NCBI GenBank assembly: GCA_049642465.1
Contig: JBAROV010000071.1
Span: 1-28,915, forward strand
DNA length: 28,915 nt
DNA from: CAWDPQ01 sp049642465
Lineage (GTDB): Bacteria; Acidobacteriota; Vicinamibacteria; Vicinamibacterales; 2-12-FULL-66-21
Reading direction: 5' to 3'
The notes beneath the pieces were generated by a model. The model searched no databases. It was not told the origin of the DNA and was given only the letters and a program-made list of their open reading frames with translations. The position numbers and the translations under genes are program-made. The stretch's first letter is position 1, and each line of letters begins with the position of its first letter. Shown piece after piece: positions 20,789 through 28,915 of this stretch.

Positions 20789-23700
20789 TCAGAACGCGAC
20801 CCTGACGCCGATTCGCACCTGCCGCTCGTCTGGCCGGGCGCTGGTGATCTCGGTAAAGCCTCCCAGCGAATTCACGGTGCCGTCCGCATTCAGGCGCATG
20901 TTGGAGACGTTGGCGCCGGGATTGTTGAAATGCGGTGTATTGGTCGCGTTGAACGCCTCGGCTCGGAACTGAATCCGCAGGTCCCGAACTCGGAACTCGC
21001 GGAAGAGTCCCAGGTCCAGGTTCACGACTCCAGGCCCTCGCAGGATGTTCAGTCCGCTATTGCCGTAGCGCACCTCGGTCACGGAGCGAAACGCCAGCGG
21101 GTCGAAATACGACTGTCCCGGTCCCGTCCCACCAAGAATCTTCACCTCCGGCAGCACCTGATCCGCGGTTTGCGTGTTGCCCGGGGCATTGAGCGATGTA
21201 CCCGACGACGACACCGTAAACGGCGTGCCGCTATAGCTGCTGAAAATGCCGTTGAGTTGCCAGCCACCGAGCAACATCTTGGCGAGGCCTTGGGAACCGA
21301 AAGGCTTCCCCTCGCCGAACGGCAGTTCTGCCACCCACCCGATCTGCAGATTGTGCGGACGGTCAAAGGAACTGAGCGTGCGATTGCGGTGGAACTGTGA
21401 TGGATCCATCCACGAGGTGGCCCAGGAAATCGATTTCGAAAACGTGTAGCTGGTCTGCAGCTGGAAGCCGCCGCTGAACCGGCGCGTCAGCGTCGCCTGC
21501 AACGAATCGTATCTCCCGGTCCCATCTTCATACGGCAGCTGAAGAGTCGTGCCCGCGGTGCGGCCGAACTTCTGATTGAGAATTCTGCCGGCGTTGCCGC
21601 CGCCGGGCAGCGCGTAATTGAGTTCCATCGTCAAGAGCGGGCGGATAGTTCGCGATCCCACGTAGCCGGCCTGGGCGGAAAAACCCCAATTGAGCTCGCG
21701 CTGGACCGTCACGTTGTAGCTCTGCGTATACCCGCGGTTGAATTCCTCCTGCATGGCGGTGGCGGCGACGTTACCGGGAATGTCGATGATCCCGTTGCCC
21801 AGCGCCGGGATGGGAACCGGCGGGATGCCAGCTTCGGTTCTGCCGACGAACTGGAACGAGTTCGGCGCCACGATGTCCATCACCACGAGAGAGGGATAGT
21901 TCGTCCGGAACAGGCGCGCCAGCGAGAACGGATCGGTGCTGATCCCGAAGCCGCTGCGAACCACCCACTTGTCGCCGATTCGGTACGCCGCGCCAAGCCG
22001 TGGCGCGAAGTGCACACGTTCCGAAGTTCCGACGTCGCCGGGAACCGAGCCAACGCCGCCGATCCGCACCTTGTTGGTGGTGACGTCGTACAGTTCGACA
22101 CCGCGGTTCTTCCGGGTGACGACTGGGTAATACTCGGCGCGCACACCGAGCGTGAGTGTCAGGTCGCGCGTCGCTTGCCACTGGTCGCGCGCATAGAACC
22201 CCTGTCTCCACGCGCGCGTCGTCAGCGGCAGTTCGGGAGCGATTGCCTTGCCGACCGACGAGGGCAACCCCAGAAGAAACGCCGCGAACGCGTTGAACTG
22301 ATTGGTCGCCGGGCCGTTCCGGATTGCCGTCTGCCCGCCGTTGAAGGCGAAGTCGCCGCGCGGTCCGCCGCCGCCTTCTACCTGCCAGTGGTTCATGTGC
22401 TCGTTTGAGAGATCGAATCCGAACCGGAAGCCATGCGATCCCTTCATCCACGAGATATTCGCGTTGTACCGGCGCTGGTTGTCGTGCCAGCGTTGCGGCC
22501 TTGCGGCCCCCGGGTTGCCGTAGGTCGAGTAACCCGAGATCCGGAACTGCGGCATGCCGCTGTAAGTAATGTCGTTCGGATCGTTGGTGCCCGGGAGCCC
22601 TAATTCGTTCAGCCCGATGTTTTCACCCCACAAGGCATGGAGCGCCTCGGGCGTGACACGGTTGAACCCGACGGTGCCATCCAGCAACAACGTCGGCGTG
22701 ATGGTGTATGTGATACCGACTGAGATGCTGTTGTTGAGCCCCTGCACCGGCCCTTCGGACAGGTCAGGCGGGATGGCGCCGCCGGAGGCGCGGCCAAAGG
22801 GAGTCGGCGTCCATCCGGAAAACTTCAGCACGCTGGTGCGCGCGAACATGGTGAATCTTCCCGAGGGGTTCCAGTTGACCTTCACATCCGACGAGTGGCG
22901 ATTGAAATCTGCCACGCCCGAGGCAAAGTAGTTCGAACTGGTCGCGGATGTGGTCGGCATCGGCAGCCACTCGATGATCTGACGCGCGACCCTGCTGATC
23001 CTGTCCGCTGGAATGATGTTGTTGGCGAAGGGGGTGCGGCCGGAACCGTCCGGATTCCCGGTGAGCGGATCGTAGATGGTCGTGCCGTAGCTGCTGAAGT
23101 CCCCCCGCCGCGCCTCGACGGTCGGCACCGTGAAGAACCTCGACACATTGCTCTCGCGATTGGTCCGCTCGTGGCTGGCGAAGAAGAACAGCTTGTTCTT
23201 GAAGATCGGCCCGCCGAGCGTGCCTCCCCACTGGTTCTGGTTGAATTTCGGCTTGGTCGGATCGACATAGAACACATTGCGCGCCTTGAGCGCGCTGTTG
23301 ATGTGATGCTCGAAGACCGTGCCGCTGAAGTTGTTGGTGCCCGATTTCGTGAGCACGTTGATGGCGGCGCCTCCTGCCATCCCGGTCTCGGCATCCATGC
23401 TGTTGGTCACGACGCTGACGGCTTCGATCGTTTCAAGCGGTGGGCTATAGGCAACGAGACGCGGAAGCCAGATGAACGTGTTGCCGGCGCCGTCAATCCG
23501 GGTGTCGTTTCTCTCGTCAGTCTGCCCGCCGACCGCAGCAGCCAGCGACTCCTGGGGATTGGCGGCAAGCGTATGGGCGGGCGCCGGCGGCGAAACGCCA
23601 GGCACGAGGGCCAGCAGTGCCGTGTAGTTCCGAACGCCGGACACAGGCAGGTGGTTGACCTGCTTCGTGTCGATCTCGCTGCGAACCTCCGCCCGATCGG

Positions 23701-24100
23701 TCTGCAGCGCAACCGCCGAGGCTGCGACGGTGACCGCCTCCGCGAGGGTCGGCAACTCCAGTTGCGCGTCAGTGCGGGTGACCGCGTTCGCCGAGATCTG
23801 CAGGCCTGTTGTGGTGAACGGCGCGAACGAATCCGCGCGCACCGTCAGATTGTAGGACCCCGACTGCAAGTCCGAAAAAACGAAGCCTCCACGCTCGTTC
23901 GTTTTCGTCTCGCGCGTCAGCCCAGTGCCGGAATGTTCGGCGCGCACCGTGGCTCCCACCACCGGCAAACCGCTTGGGTCGGTGATGTTGCCCACCAGCG
24001 TCCCATAGAGCGTCTGCGCCGGGAGTTGCGCGGAGAAGAAGGTGAATACGAGTACCGCCGCCGCAAACATGACGGCTCGGTGAAGGCTTCGTTGTGTCAT
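20789..24100 (-). CDS. TonB-dependent outer-membrane receptor with carboxypeptidase-regulatory-like N-terminus
   Basis: A 1103-residue protein. Signal peptide 1-29 (ends LPAQT). The regulatory-like domain spans about 31-115 (GTLVGNITDPSGLPVVGATV, GFVFSDLQSGSYNLTVRA). The plug is at about 125-260, with TKQVNHLPVSGVRNYTALL, VPGVSPP, NDTRIDGAGNTFIWLP and GGAAINVLTKSGTNNFSG. The barrel includes FFASHERTNRE, the block VQRELNWGFSAQAGYVGSR, and ends RPDERQVRIGVRVAF with terminal Phe. GGAGG lies six bases before the ATG. It belongs to the same broad class as the 1012-residue receptor, but the two are not close copies. Import substrate is unknown. Located downstream of the POTRA-protein gene with 196 bp between them. 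Confidence 0.95.
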   Translation of the reverse strand: MTQRSLHRAVMFAAAVLVFTFFSAQLPAQTLYGTLVGNITDPSGLPVVGATVRAEHSGTGLTRETKTNERGGFVFSDLQSGSYNLTVRADSFAPFTTTGLQISANAVTRTDAQLELPTLAEAVTVAASAVALQTDRAEVRSEIDTKQVNHLPVSGVRNYTALLALVPGVSPPAPAHTLAANPQESLAAAVGGQTDERNDTRIDGAGNTFIWLPRLVAYSPPLETIEAVSVVTNSMDAETGMAGGAAINVLTKSGTNNFSGTVFEHHINSALKARNVFYVDPTKPKFNQNQWGGTLGGPIFKNKLFFFASHERTNRESNVSRFFTVPTVEARRGDFSSYGTTIYDPLTGNPDGSGRTPFANNIIPADRISRVARQIIEWLPMPTTSATSSNYFASGVADFNRHSSDVKVNWNPSGRFTMFARTSVLKFSGWTPTPFGRASGGAIPPDLSEGPVQGLNNSISVGITYTITPTLLLDGTVGFNRVTPEALHALWGENIGLNELGLPGTNDPNDITYSGMPQFRISGYSTYGNPGAARPQRWHDNQRRYNANISWMKGSHGFRFGFDLSNEHMNHWQVEGGGGPRGDFAFNGGQTAIRNGPATNQFNAFAAFLLGLPSSVGKAIAPELPLTTRAWRQGFYARDQWQATRDLTLTLGVRAEYYPVVTRKNRGVELYDVTTNKVRIGGVGSVPGDVGTSERVHFAPRLGAAYRIGDKWVVRSGFGISTDPFSLARLFRTNYPSLVVMDIVAPNSFQFVGRTEAGIPPVPIPALGNGIIDIPGNVAATAMQEEFNRGYTQSYNVTVQRELNWGFSAQAGYVGSRTIRPLLTMELNYALPGGGNAGRILNQKFGRTAGTTLQLPYEDGTGRYDSLQATLTRRFSGGFQLQTSYTFSKSISWATSWMDPSQFHRNRTLSSFDRPHNLQIGWVAELPFGEGKPFGSQGLAKMLLGGWQLNGIFSSYSGTPFTVSSSGTSLNAPGNTQTADQVLPEVKILGGTGPGQSYFDPLAFRSVTEVRYGNSGLNILRGPGVVNLDLGLFREFRVRDLRIQFRAEAFNATNTPHFNNPGANVSNMRLNADGTVNSLGGFTEITSARPDERQVRIGVRVAF

Positions 24101-24264
24101 GAGACCTCCTCTGGGATTGGATTGCCTGACCTGCCAGAATCGGTTGGCGCCGAAGGGTTCGGTACCTCGAGGAATTGCGAGAACTGGGGGAGTGTCGCAC
24201 CTTCGATGGTTGCCTGCAAGCCGGGCCGCGGCTTCTCACGGCTCAGCCGCCTTCTCGCTCACCT

Positions 24265-24300
24265 GCCACTAGTGGACTGTTAAGTGATACTCGCCACTAG
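24265..24300. repeat. Short direct repeat with 10-bp palindrome at the end of the POTRA gene
   Basis: GCCACTAG occurs at 24265-24272 and again at 24293-24300, where it contains the POTRA gene's stop codon. The first copy is part of the perfect palindrome CCACTAGTGG (24266-24275). Could be a duplication footprint or a regulatory site ahead of the downstream receptor gene. Confidence 0.4.
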
Positions 24301-25682
24301 AAGGGCCGAAACGCACCAAGCGCTAGATCTGCTGCGTACGCGGCGCCACGGCGCAGCCATCGAAGGCGCGCTTGCCGCGGTTCGCAAATGAGGAACCCGA
24401 CACGCGAGCGTTCCCCATCGACACTGGCGTGAGACGACTGCACTGGCACCAGGAGGGTCGTCGGGACGGACGGATCGCTTTCGAGCACCGCGCGCGCTCC
24501 GCGACCAAGATGGGTCACGCCGTAGCTTGACAGCAACGTCCGGACTGGGCGCTTCGGTGAGAGTGCGAAGCCGGAGAAGACCTGGCCCGGGAGGTACGGA
24601 CGCTCGAGCAGCAGCGATGGCGACAGCCGCGTCTTCGCGGCAAACGGCAAGAGGCGCGCGAGCGGATTCGGAAGCCCGATCAGACTGAATGTGACGTAGT
24701 AGGTGGATGTTTCAAGGACGCCGCGCCCCCAAGCCGGGAGTCGCGACGAGATCGCACCCTGCAGCGAGCCGGTGAAGCCGGTTGCGGCAACCGGACCGGA
24801 AAGCCACCATTGCCCGCGAGGCCGCTCATGCAGCGATATCGTCAGATCGGCCGTCAGGTCGGAGGGGCTCTTCTCGATGACGACATCATCCGGCGCGATC
24901 GGCTCGAACAGGCCAGACCGATTGAGCCGCGCCAGGCTGCGCCGGAGCTGTCCCACGTCGAACAAGCCCCGTTCCTGCAGAACCATCGCACGACGCAGCG
25001 TTGACTCATTGATTCGGTAGTGACCCGAGAAGTTGATTCGACCGACGATGTATGGGGATCCCGTCCGCACTGAGGCCGTGATGTCGAGCCAGCTGCTCGC
25101 CTTTCCAGTCCGCGCCGCTTCGTTGGCTTGTGAGACTTCCAGTTCCGCAGCGAAGTCAATGCGGCCCTGTGCTTCAGCCGCCCGCTTCGCATCGAAGAGG
25201 CACTCGCACAGACGATCGACTGGGAACTCCCCATTCAAACCGCCGACGATCTTCCGGTCCTCCTTGAAGGGCCCGGCAATCTTTAGCTGACGGACCCGTG
25301 ATTGCGGGCCCGCTTGCACGTGCAGCGTGACCGTGGCGTCGCGTCCGTCGAATGTCACATCTCCAATCTCGACCCGCGCGTCGAAGTACCCGTTCGAAAG
25401 ATAAAAGGAACGGAGCCGCGCCAGATCTGCCTCGACGGCGGGAGCGTCATATGGTGGACGACGGGTCCAGATCCCCGGAATCAACCGCCGGCCTTTGAGT
25501 TCCTCGAGCACCTTCTTCAGGGCATCGGCCTTGAACGCAGGATCTCCCGCGAAACGCACTTCGCGGAGTCGATATTCCGGAGCTGCGGGCGGACGCTCGT
25601 TCTCCCTGTCGCTGCGCAACGGTTCAGCTGCGGCGGCCGGGGCGGCGACCAGCAGGCATACGACGACAACGGCCGGATTCAT
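24297..25682 (-). CDS. POTRA-domain BamA/TamA-like outer-membrane protein with a short C-terminal part
   Basis: A 461-residue protein with signal peptide (VVVVCLLVAAPAAAAEP). POTRA-like units are visible at about 36-115 (EYRLREVRFAGDPAF, VEADLARLRSFYLSNGYFDA), about 118-200 (SRVRQLKIAGPFKEDRKIVG), and about 208-290 (YIVGRINFSGHYRINESTLR, RRSLARLNRSGLF). The last 165 residues alternate like beta strands and end ALGAFRPF, with terminal Phe. A complete BamA/TamA barrel has 16 strands and over 300 residues, so this protein has at most about half of that. It may be a subfamily with a partial barrel, a subunit that completes a barrel by oligomerising, or a truncated product. No RBS beyond AATAAGAA is seen. 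Confidence 0.75.
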   Translation of the reverse strand: MNPAVVVVCLLVAAPAAAAEPLRSDRENERPPAAPEYRLREVRFAGDPAFKADALKKVLEELKGRRLIPGIWTRRPPYDAPAVEADLARLRSFYLSNGYFDARVEIGDVTFDGRDATVTLHVQAGPQSRVRQLKIAGPFKEDRKIVGGLNGEFPVDRLCECLFDAKRAAEAQGRIDFAAELEVSQANEAARTGKASSWLDITASVRTGSPYIVGRINFSGHYRINESTLRRAMVLQERGLFDVGQLRRSLARLNRSGLFEPIAPDDVVIEKSPSDLTADLTISLHERPRGQWWLSGPVAATGFTGSLQGAISSRLPAWGRGVLETSTYYVTFSLIGLPNPLARLLPFAAKTRLSPSLLLERPYLPGQVFSGFALSPKRPVRTLLSSYGVTHLGRGARAVLESDPSVPTTLLVPVQSSHASVDGERSRVGFLICEPRQARLRWLRRGAAYAADLALGAFRPF

Positions 25683-25851
25683 TTCTTATTAGATGTGCGA
25701 AGCCCGTCTGCGGTCTTGAGCTGCCAGCGTCTTGTGCTATGGAGGGACCTGTCCACGTCATGTCCAAGGTGATTGCCGCCAGGCACTCACGCGCTGAACG
25801 GGGGGGACGGCCCGAGTGAGCCAGCAAAGAAAGCTCCCCGGGGCTCTTCAC

Positions 25852-27900
25852 TCAGAGTTCATCGATATCGAAATACCGCAGCACGCCCGGGAGGATAAAC
25901 GGTTTGATGCCTTTCGAATCGTAGGAACGCGTCCGCACGAAGTCGCTGAACCTGAAGCCATCCCGCCACTCGCATCCCTTCACGTTCGGCGCGAGTGCGG
26001 CGGCGAGCTTCGCGTGCACGCCGCTGCGGCCTTCGGCGTAGAAGCGCACCTCGTCCCGCTGCAGCTCCGGCCACTCGCCGAGCACCTCGATCGAGCGTAA
26101 CGCTTGATATGTCCGCAAGGCGACCATGCTGTCGCCCATCCACTCGAGATCGTCGGAGAGCTTGCGCCATGTGCCATAGAGATCGCCGATCGGTCCCTGG
26201 TTGATCGCATCCGGTTTCAGCGGGCCCATACCCGAGAGATTCACCACAAACACCGCCCGGCCGCGCTCGCACTCAGCGCGAATCCACTCGGTGTGCGCCG
26301 ACAGTGCCGCGGTCCCCTCGTCCCAGATCGCGATCGTGACCGGCATTTGCTCCGTACGCCGCTCGCGCGGGCGAATGAGCATGCCGAGATTCGCGAGATA
26401 CGGCTGCGGATACCAGAACGCGATGTCGACTGTGAATGCACCCACGACCCGCCCGCGATCGATCCGGCGCGGGTTCAGCGGAGTGTTGTCGCGCTGCCGC
26501 ATCACTTGGTCGCGCAGCCACTCGTGCGCGCGAGCCTTTCGGTCGGTGCCGGTCAGCGCGGCGCGCGCGGCCTCGACTTCCTTCAGTCGCGCGGTTGTCG
26601 AGTCGAAGACGAACTCCGCGTCGGCAAGCTCGCCCCGCACCTGTCCGGATTTCGTCGAGTGCAACCGCTCCGGCGGAAACGCCTGTGGTTTGAACCCGGC
26701 CAGATCCACCGTCTTCGCCAGGAGGTGCTGCGCGAAAAACCGGGCCGCCGCCCGCGCCATCTTCGGCGTGTAGGCATGCGTCGAATCGTCCTCGACCAGT
26801 TCCAGCGCCGCGCCGCGGCCCGACAGTTCCCAGATGCGGCGCGAGCGCGTCACGGTGCGGCGCGCGCCTTCAATCGGGAAAAAATCGGACGTCACGGCGA
26901 GGACGCACACCGGCTTCGGCGCCATCGCCAGCAGGATGTCTTCGTGATCGAAACCCGCGCCGGTGAAGCCCGGCCAGATCTGCTCGGCATCCTGCGGCTG
27001 GCCGGTCCGTTGATATGTCTCGCGGTTCATGATGAAGGTGGCCGGCGCCGCCGCCGCCACGCGCGGGTCCGCCAGCATCACGAGACTCGTCTGCGTGCCG
27101 CCGCCTGAGTTGCCCGTCACGCCGATCTTCGACGCGTCCACTTCGGGACGCGAGATCAGGTAATCGATGCCGCGCATCGCATCGTGCAGCATGTAACGCG
27201 CCATGGTCTCGCCCACGAACCGGGCCTGCACGCCCGCGTAGTCGTGATCGCGCGTGCCGATGCCGACCGGGTTTGTCTTCGTGTCCGGGTCGAAGTAGCT
27301 CAAGCGTTCGCCTTGGCCCACCGGATCCTGCGACAACACGATCAGGCCCGCCCGCGCGAGGGTCTGGCAGACGTTCTGATATTCCGACACGACTTTTGCC
27401 GTGTCGTGATGGCCGCTCAGGAAAAGCACCGCAGCGGTCCGGCCCGCCGGCCGGTTGAGTGGTAAATAGAGATTCGCCGTCACGTAATGCCGCGGCCGCG
27501 ACTCGAAGATGATCTTCTCGATCCGGAAGCCGTCGCCATCGACCGTACCCGTGACACGAGGGTTGAGCGGCGTATCGGCGGACGGCAGTCCTCCCACGCT
27601 GGCGATGACGAAGCGGCGAATATTCTCCTGCCGCTGCCGCACCGCCTCCACGGTCCCGATCGCATCCCGCTCCGCGTCACCCGTGGCGAAGAACCGGCGC
27701 GAGCGCTCGTAGACATGATCCTTGAGCTGGCTGCCGGGATATGCATAGCCAAACGCGTAGCGATCGAGATCCCGGAAGGGCGGGTCGTCTTGTGCGAGCG
27801 CGGGCACGACGAACAGGAGCGCGAGCACCGCGGTTGCGCAGCGCACGCAGCCCTTGTCGCGGCGAAGCGCAGCGAAGGCGGGGTTCGTGTGAGAGTTCAT
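25852..27900 (-). CDS. Exported alpha/beta hydrolase, acetylxylan-esterase-like, two-domain
   Basis: A 682-residue protein with a signal peptide (about 20-37, ending LAQDD). The first domain (about 45-395) is an alpha/beta hydrolase of the AXE1/dienelactone-hydrolase type. The nucleophile Ser265 lies in VTGNSGGG, an acid candidate is Asp339 in TSDFFP, and the base His376 is in DDSTHAY. LYLPLNRPAGRTAAVLFLSG and LSQDPVGQGERL are fold landmarks. The second domain (about 400-680) reads like a degraded hydrolase copy (VTIAIWDEGTAAL, VVNLSGMGPL) lacking a clear nucleophile elbow. Likely periplasmic removal of acyl groups from polysaccharides or peptides. GAGG precedes the ATG by six bases. It is separated from the POTRA gene by 169 bp with no gene in between. 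Confidence 0.88.
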   Translation of the reverse strand: MNSHTNPAFAALRRDKGCVRCATAVLALLFVVPALAQDDPPFRDLDRYAFGYAYPGSQLKDHVYERSRRFFATGDAERDAIGTVEAVRQRQENIRRFVIASVGGLPSADTPLNPRVTGTVDGDGFRIEKIIFESRPRHYVTANLYLPLNRPAGRTAAVLFLSGHHDTAKVVSEYQNVCQTLARAGLIVLSQDPVGQGERLSYFDPDTKTNPVGIGTRDHDYAGVQARFVGETMARYMLHDAMRGIDYLISRPEVDASKIGVTGNSGGGTQTSLVMLADPRVAAAAPATFIMNRETYQRTGQPQDAEQIWPGFTGAGFDHEDILLAMAPKPVCVLAVTSDFFPIEGARRTVTRSRRIWELSGRGAALELVEDDSTHAYTPKMARAAARFFAQHLLAKTVDLAGFKPQAFPPERLHSTKSGQVRGELADAEFVFDSTTARLKEVEAARAALTGTDRKARAHEWLRDQVMRQRDNTPLNPRRIDRGRVVGAFTVDIAFWYPQPYLANLGMLIRPRERRTEQMPVTIAIWDEGTAALSAHTEWIRAECERGRAVFVVNLSGMGPLKPDAINQGPIGDLYGTWRKLSDDLEWMGDSMVALRTYQALRSIEVLGEWPELQRDEVRFYAEGRSGVHAKLAAALAPNVKGCEWRDGFRFSDFVRTRSYDSKGIKPFILPGVLRYFDIDEL

Positions 27901-27927
27901 TCGCGCCTCATTGTTGGTTACACAACG

Positions 27928-28320
27928 TCAACGAGCACGTGTTCGCCGAGCAGCTCCACCACGGCCAGGTCGGACCAGTTTTCTCCCGGCCCGAGCGCTG
28001 ACGAAGCGGTACGAGCCGGTGACGAGATCCCGCAACGCATCCGCACCCACGCGTGACAGCCGGACGAGCACACACGGGTAATTCACGTAATGATCCTTCA
28101 GGTAGTAGGTGTAGGGGTCGTCCTCGACGAGCGCGTCCCTGCTGGCGAAATCCATCATCGCGACGAGCGTGTTCGGCTCAGCCGACTTGTGCGCTGCCAT
28201 GCACACGAACATCCTGCCGCCTACCTTGAGTGTGGGCTGACCCCACGTGGTGGTCACCTCCACATCCGGCAACGCGCGGCCGACGGACTCGACCATTTTG
28301 AAACTGCTGCGGCGTGCCAT
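27928..28320 (-). CDS. MmcQ/YjbR family protein
   Basis: A 130-residue protein, cytoplasmic. It has the YjbR fold: opening helix MVESVGRALPDVEVTTTWGQ, TLKVGGRMFVCMAAHK, then a helical part with DDPYTYYLKDHYVNYPCVLV and LSRVGADALRDLVTGSYRFV. The family is annotated as double-wing DNA-binding by fold, but most members have no known function. The C-terminus is arginine-rich (about the last 20 residues). It ends 27 bases before the esterase start, both on the minus strand, so the two may be co-transcribed. Confidence 0.88.
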   Translation of the reverse strand: MARRSSFKMVESVGRALPDVEVTTTWGQPTLKVGGRMFVCMAAHKSAEPNTLVAMMDFASRDALVEDDPYTYYLKDHYVNYPCVLVRLSRVGADALRDLVTGSYRFVSARAGRKLVRPGRGGAARRTRAR

Positions 28321-28613
28321 CGGGTGGTGCCAAATCGTAACGCACGATCGACGTCAGGAGGCCTCGATTCTGCGCGCCTACGAGCGGAGCGCCGATAACG
28401 GATCGATGGTGGTGGCGCGTCGGGCGGCGAGCCTCCTTTTCGATTCGGCGCAGTCATCGTTCGAGTACGGTCTGTCCTCTACAGGCGCCGCCCGCCTGGC
28501 AGGTCCTGTCGAAGAGGGCCGCGGAATCGGTGATTTCGAGCAGTCACCGGCGGCATACCGCTTGCGCTCGAGTCGGGCCGGGTCAATCGTGACCTTCTGA
28601 AAGAGGGCCCAAA

Positions 28614-28915
28614 ATGAACCGTATCAGAGCGGCAAGTGTCGCACTGCTCCTGGCATCATTCATCGGTCTGACGCAAGCGGCGGCGATCGCCCAGGGCAAG
28701 GACCGCCGGGATCGTCATGAGGACCGGTGGGATCGGCGCGAGGACCAGAGGGATCGCCGGGAAGATCGGCGGGATCGGCGTGAGGATCGATGGGATCGAC
28801 GCGAGGATCGGCGGGACCGCCGCGAAGATCGCTACGACGAGAGAAACGGTTACTGGGATGCGGCCCGGTATTACAGACGCGACGATCGCCGCTATAGCCC
28901 GCGACGGTTGGGCAG
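28614..28915 (+). CDS. Exported protein with heptad DRREDRx repeats (partial)
   Basis: From an ATG at 28614 (GAGG nine bases upstream), the frame is open to the window edge, 100 codons. Residues 1-27 are a clear signal peptide (SVALLLASFIGLTQAAAIAQ). Residues 33-74 are six copies of a seven-residue unit with consensus DRREDRx, where x is W, R or Y. After this come DERNGYWDAARYYRRDDRRY. The extreme charge alternation predicts a long solvent-exposed single helix or a disordered acidic-basic segment. Similar small exported proteins are hypothetical. Residue count and termination cannot be judged because the gene leaves the window. Confidence 0.75.
   Translation, partial: MNRIRAASVALLLASFIGLTQAAAIAQGKDRRDRHEDRWDRREDQRDRREDRRDRREDRWDRREDRRDRREDRYDERNGYWDAARYYRRDDRRYSPRRLG
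28710..28835 (+). repeat. Six tandem copies of a 21-bp coding repeat
   Basis: Six 21-bp units, each beginning with a GA(T/C) Asp codon then arginine codons, encode the DRREDRx heptads. Copies differ at synonymous positions (CGG, CGC, CGT, CGA) and by W/R/Y at position seven. Such repeats are prone to slipped-strand length change. Confidence 0.85.

Noticed and set aside
22895..24283. 462-codon plus-strand open frame
   Set aside because: Antisense to the 1103-residue receptor; composition is arginine-rich and without recognisable motifs.
25829..25850. CCCCGGGG palindrome followed by TTTCTTT after the esterase gene (minus strand)
   Set aside because: The palindrome has no loop and the flanks do not pair well, so it is not a convincing intrinsic terminator.
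28247..28600. 117-codon plus-strand frame before the heptad-repeat protein
   Set aside because: No motif, no RBS, partly antisense to the YjbR gene; the 293-bp gap at 28321-28613 shows no convincing gene.
1..28915. CRISPR array, complete insertion sequence, rRNA or prophage structure
   Set aside because: No spaced direct repeats of suitable length, no transposase or integrase motif and no rRNA segment were seen; the 21-bp repeat at 28710-28835 is coding and has no spacers.

Overview
The window is about 28.9 kb of GC-rich bacterial chromosome. The gene content points to the Acidobacteriota, most likely a Vicinamibacteria-like lineage. Indicators are an orphan MacB/FtsX-type permease with its own PadR repressor, two roughly 1,000-residue TonB-dependent receptors with an N-terminal carboxypeptidase-regulatory-like domain, tandem carboxypeptidase-regulatory-like repeat proteins, a sigma factor paired with a DGPF/YCII protein, and many exported hydrolases. 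This assignment is inferred from gene families; no marker gene was searched.

Layout. 1-309: N-terminal part of a type I restriction-modification methyltransferase (HsdM), cut by the window edge. 841-930: tRNA-Ser(GGA). 994-3137: a PadR repressor and two proline-rich TonB-like proteins, with an identical 12-bp near-palindrome in front of both transcription units. 3143-3390: wreck of a beta-propeller gene. 3455-4754: a beta-lactamase-fold protein with eroded catalytic motifs behind a palindromic operator. 5031-7510: an exported D-threonine aldolase-like enzyme, a VOC protein, the C-terminal remnant of a quinoprotein dehydrogenase and an N-terminal scrap of a hydrolase. 7639-9302: sigma factor plus DGPF pair. 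9377-12737: tandem paralogous repeat proteins. 12815-13111: a stand-alone ClpX-type zinc finger. 13189-16291: orphan permease and its PadR. 16302-16508: PIN-domain (VapC-like) remnant. 16561-24100: two TonB-dependent receptors flanking an exported galactose-binding-like protein. 24297-28320: a POTRA/BamA-like protein, a two-part exported esterase and a YjbR protein. 28614 to the end: an exported protein with a heptad charged repeat, cut by the window edge.

How it fits together. The centre of gravity is the cell envelope. The receptors need TonB-like energy transducers, and two are encoded here under what looks like PadR control. The POTRA protein, the repeat proteins and the esterase also act outside the cytoplasm. 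No complete, obviously new multigene system is visible. The most promising leads are the PadR/TonB shared operator, the stand-alone ClpX zinc finger beside the tandem repeat proteins, and the catalytically eroded beta-lactamase homologue. At least four gene relics show active gene decay in the intergenic spaces.
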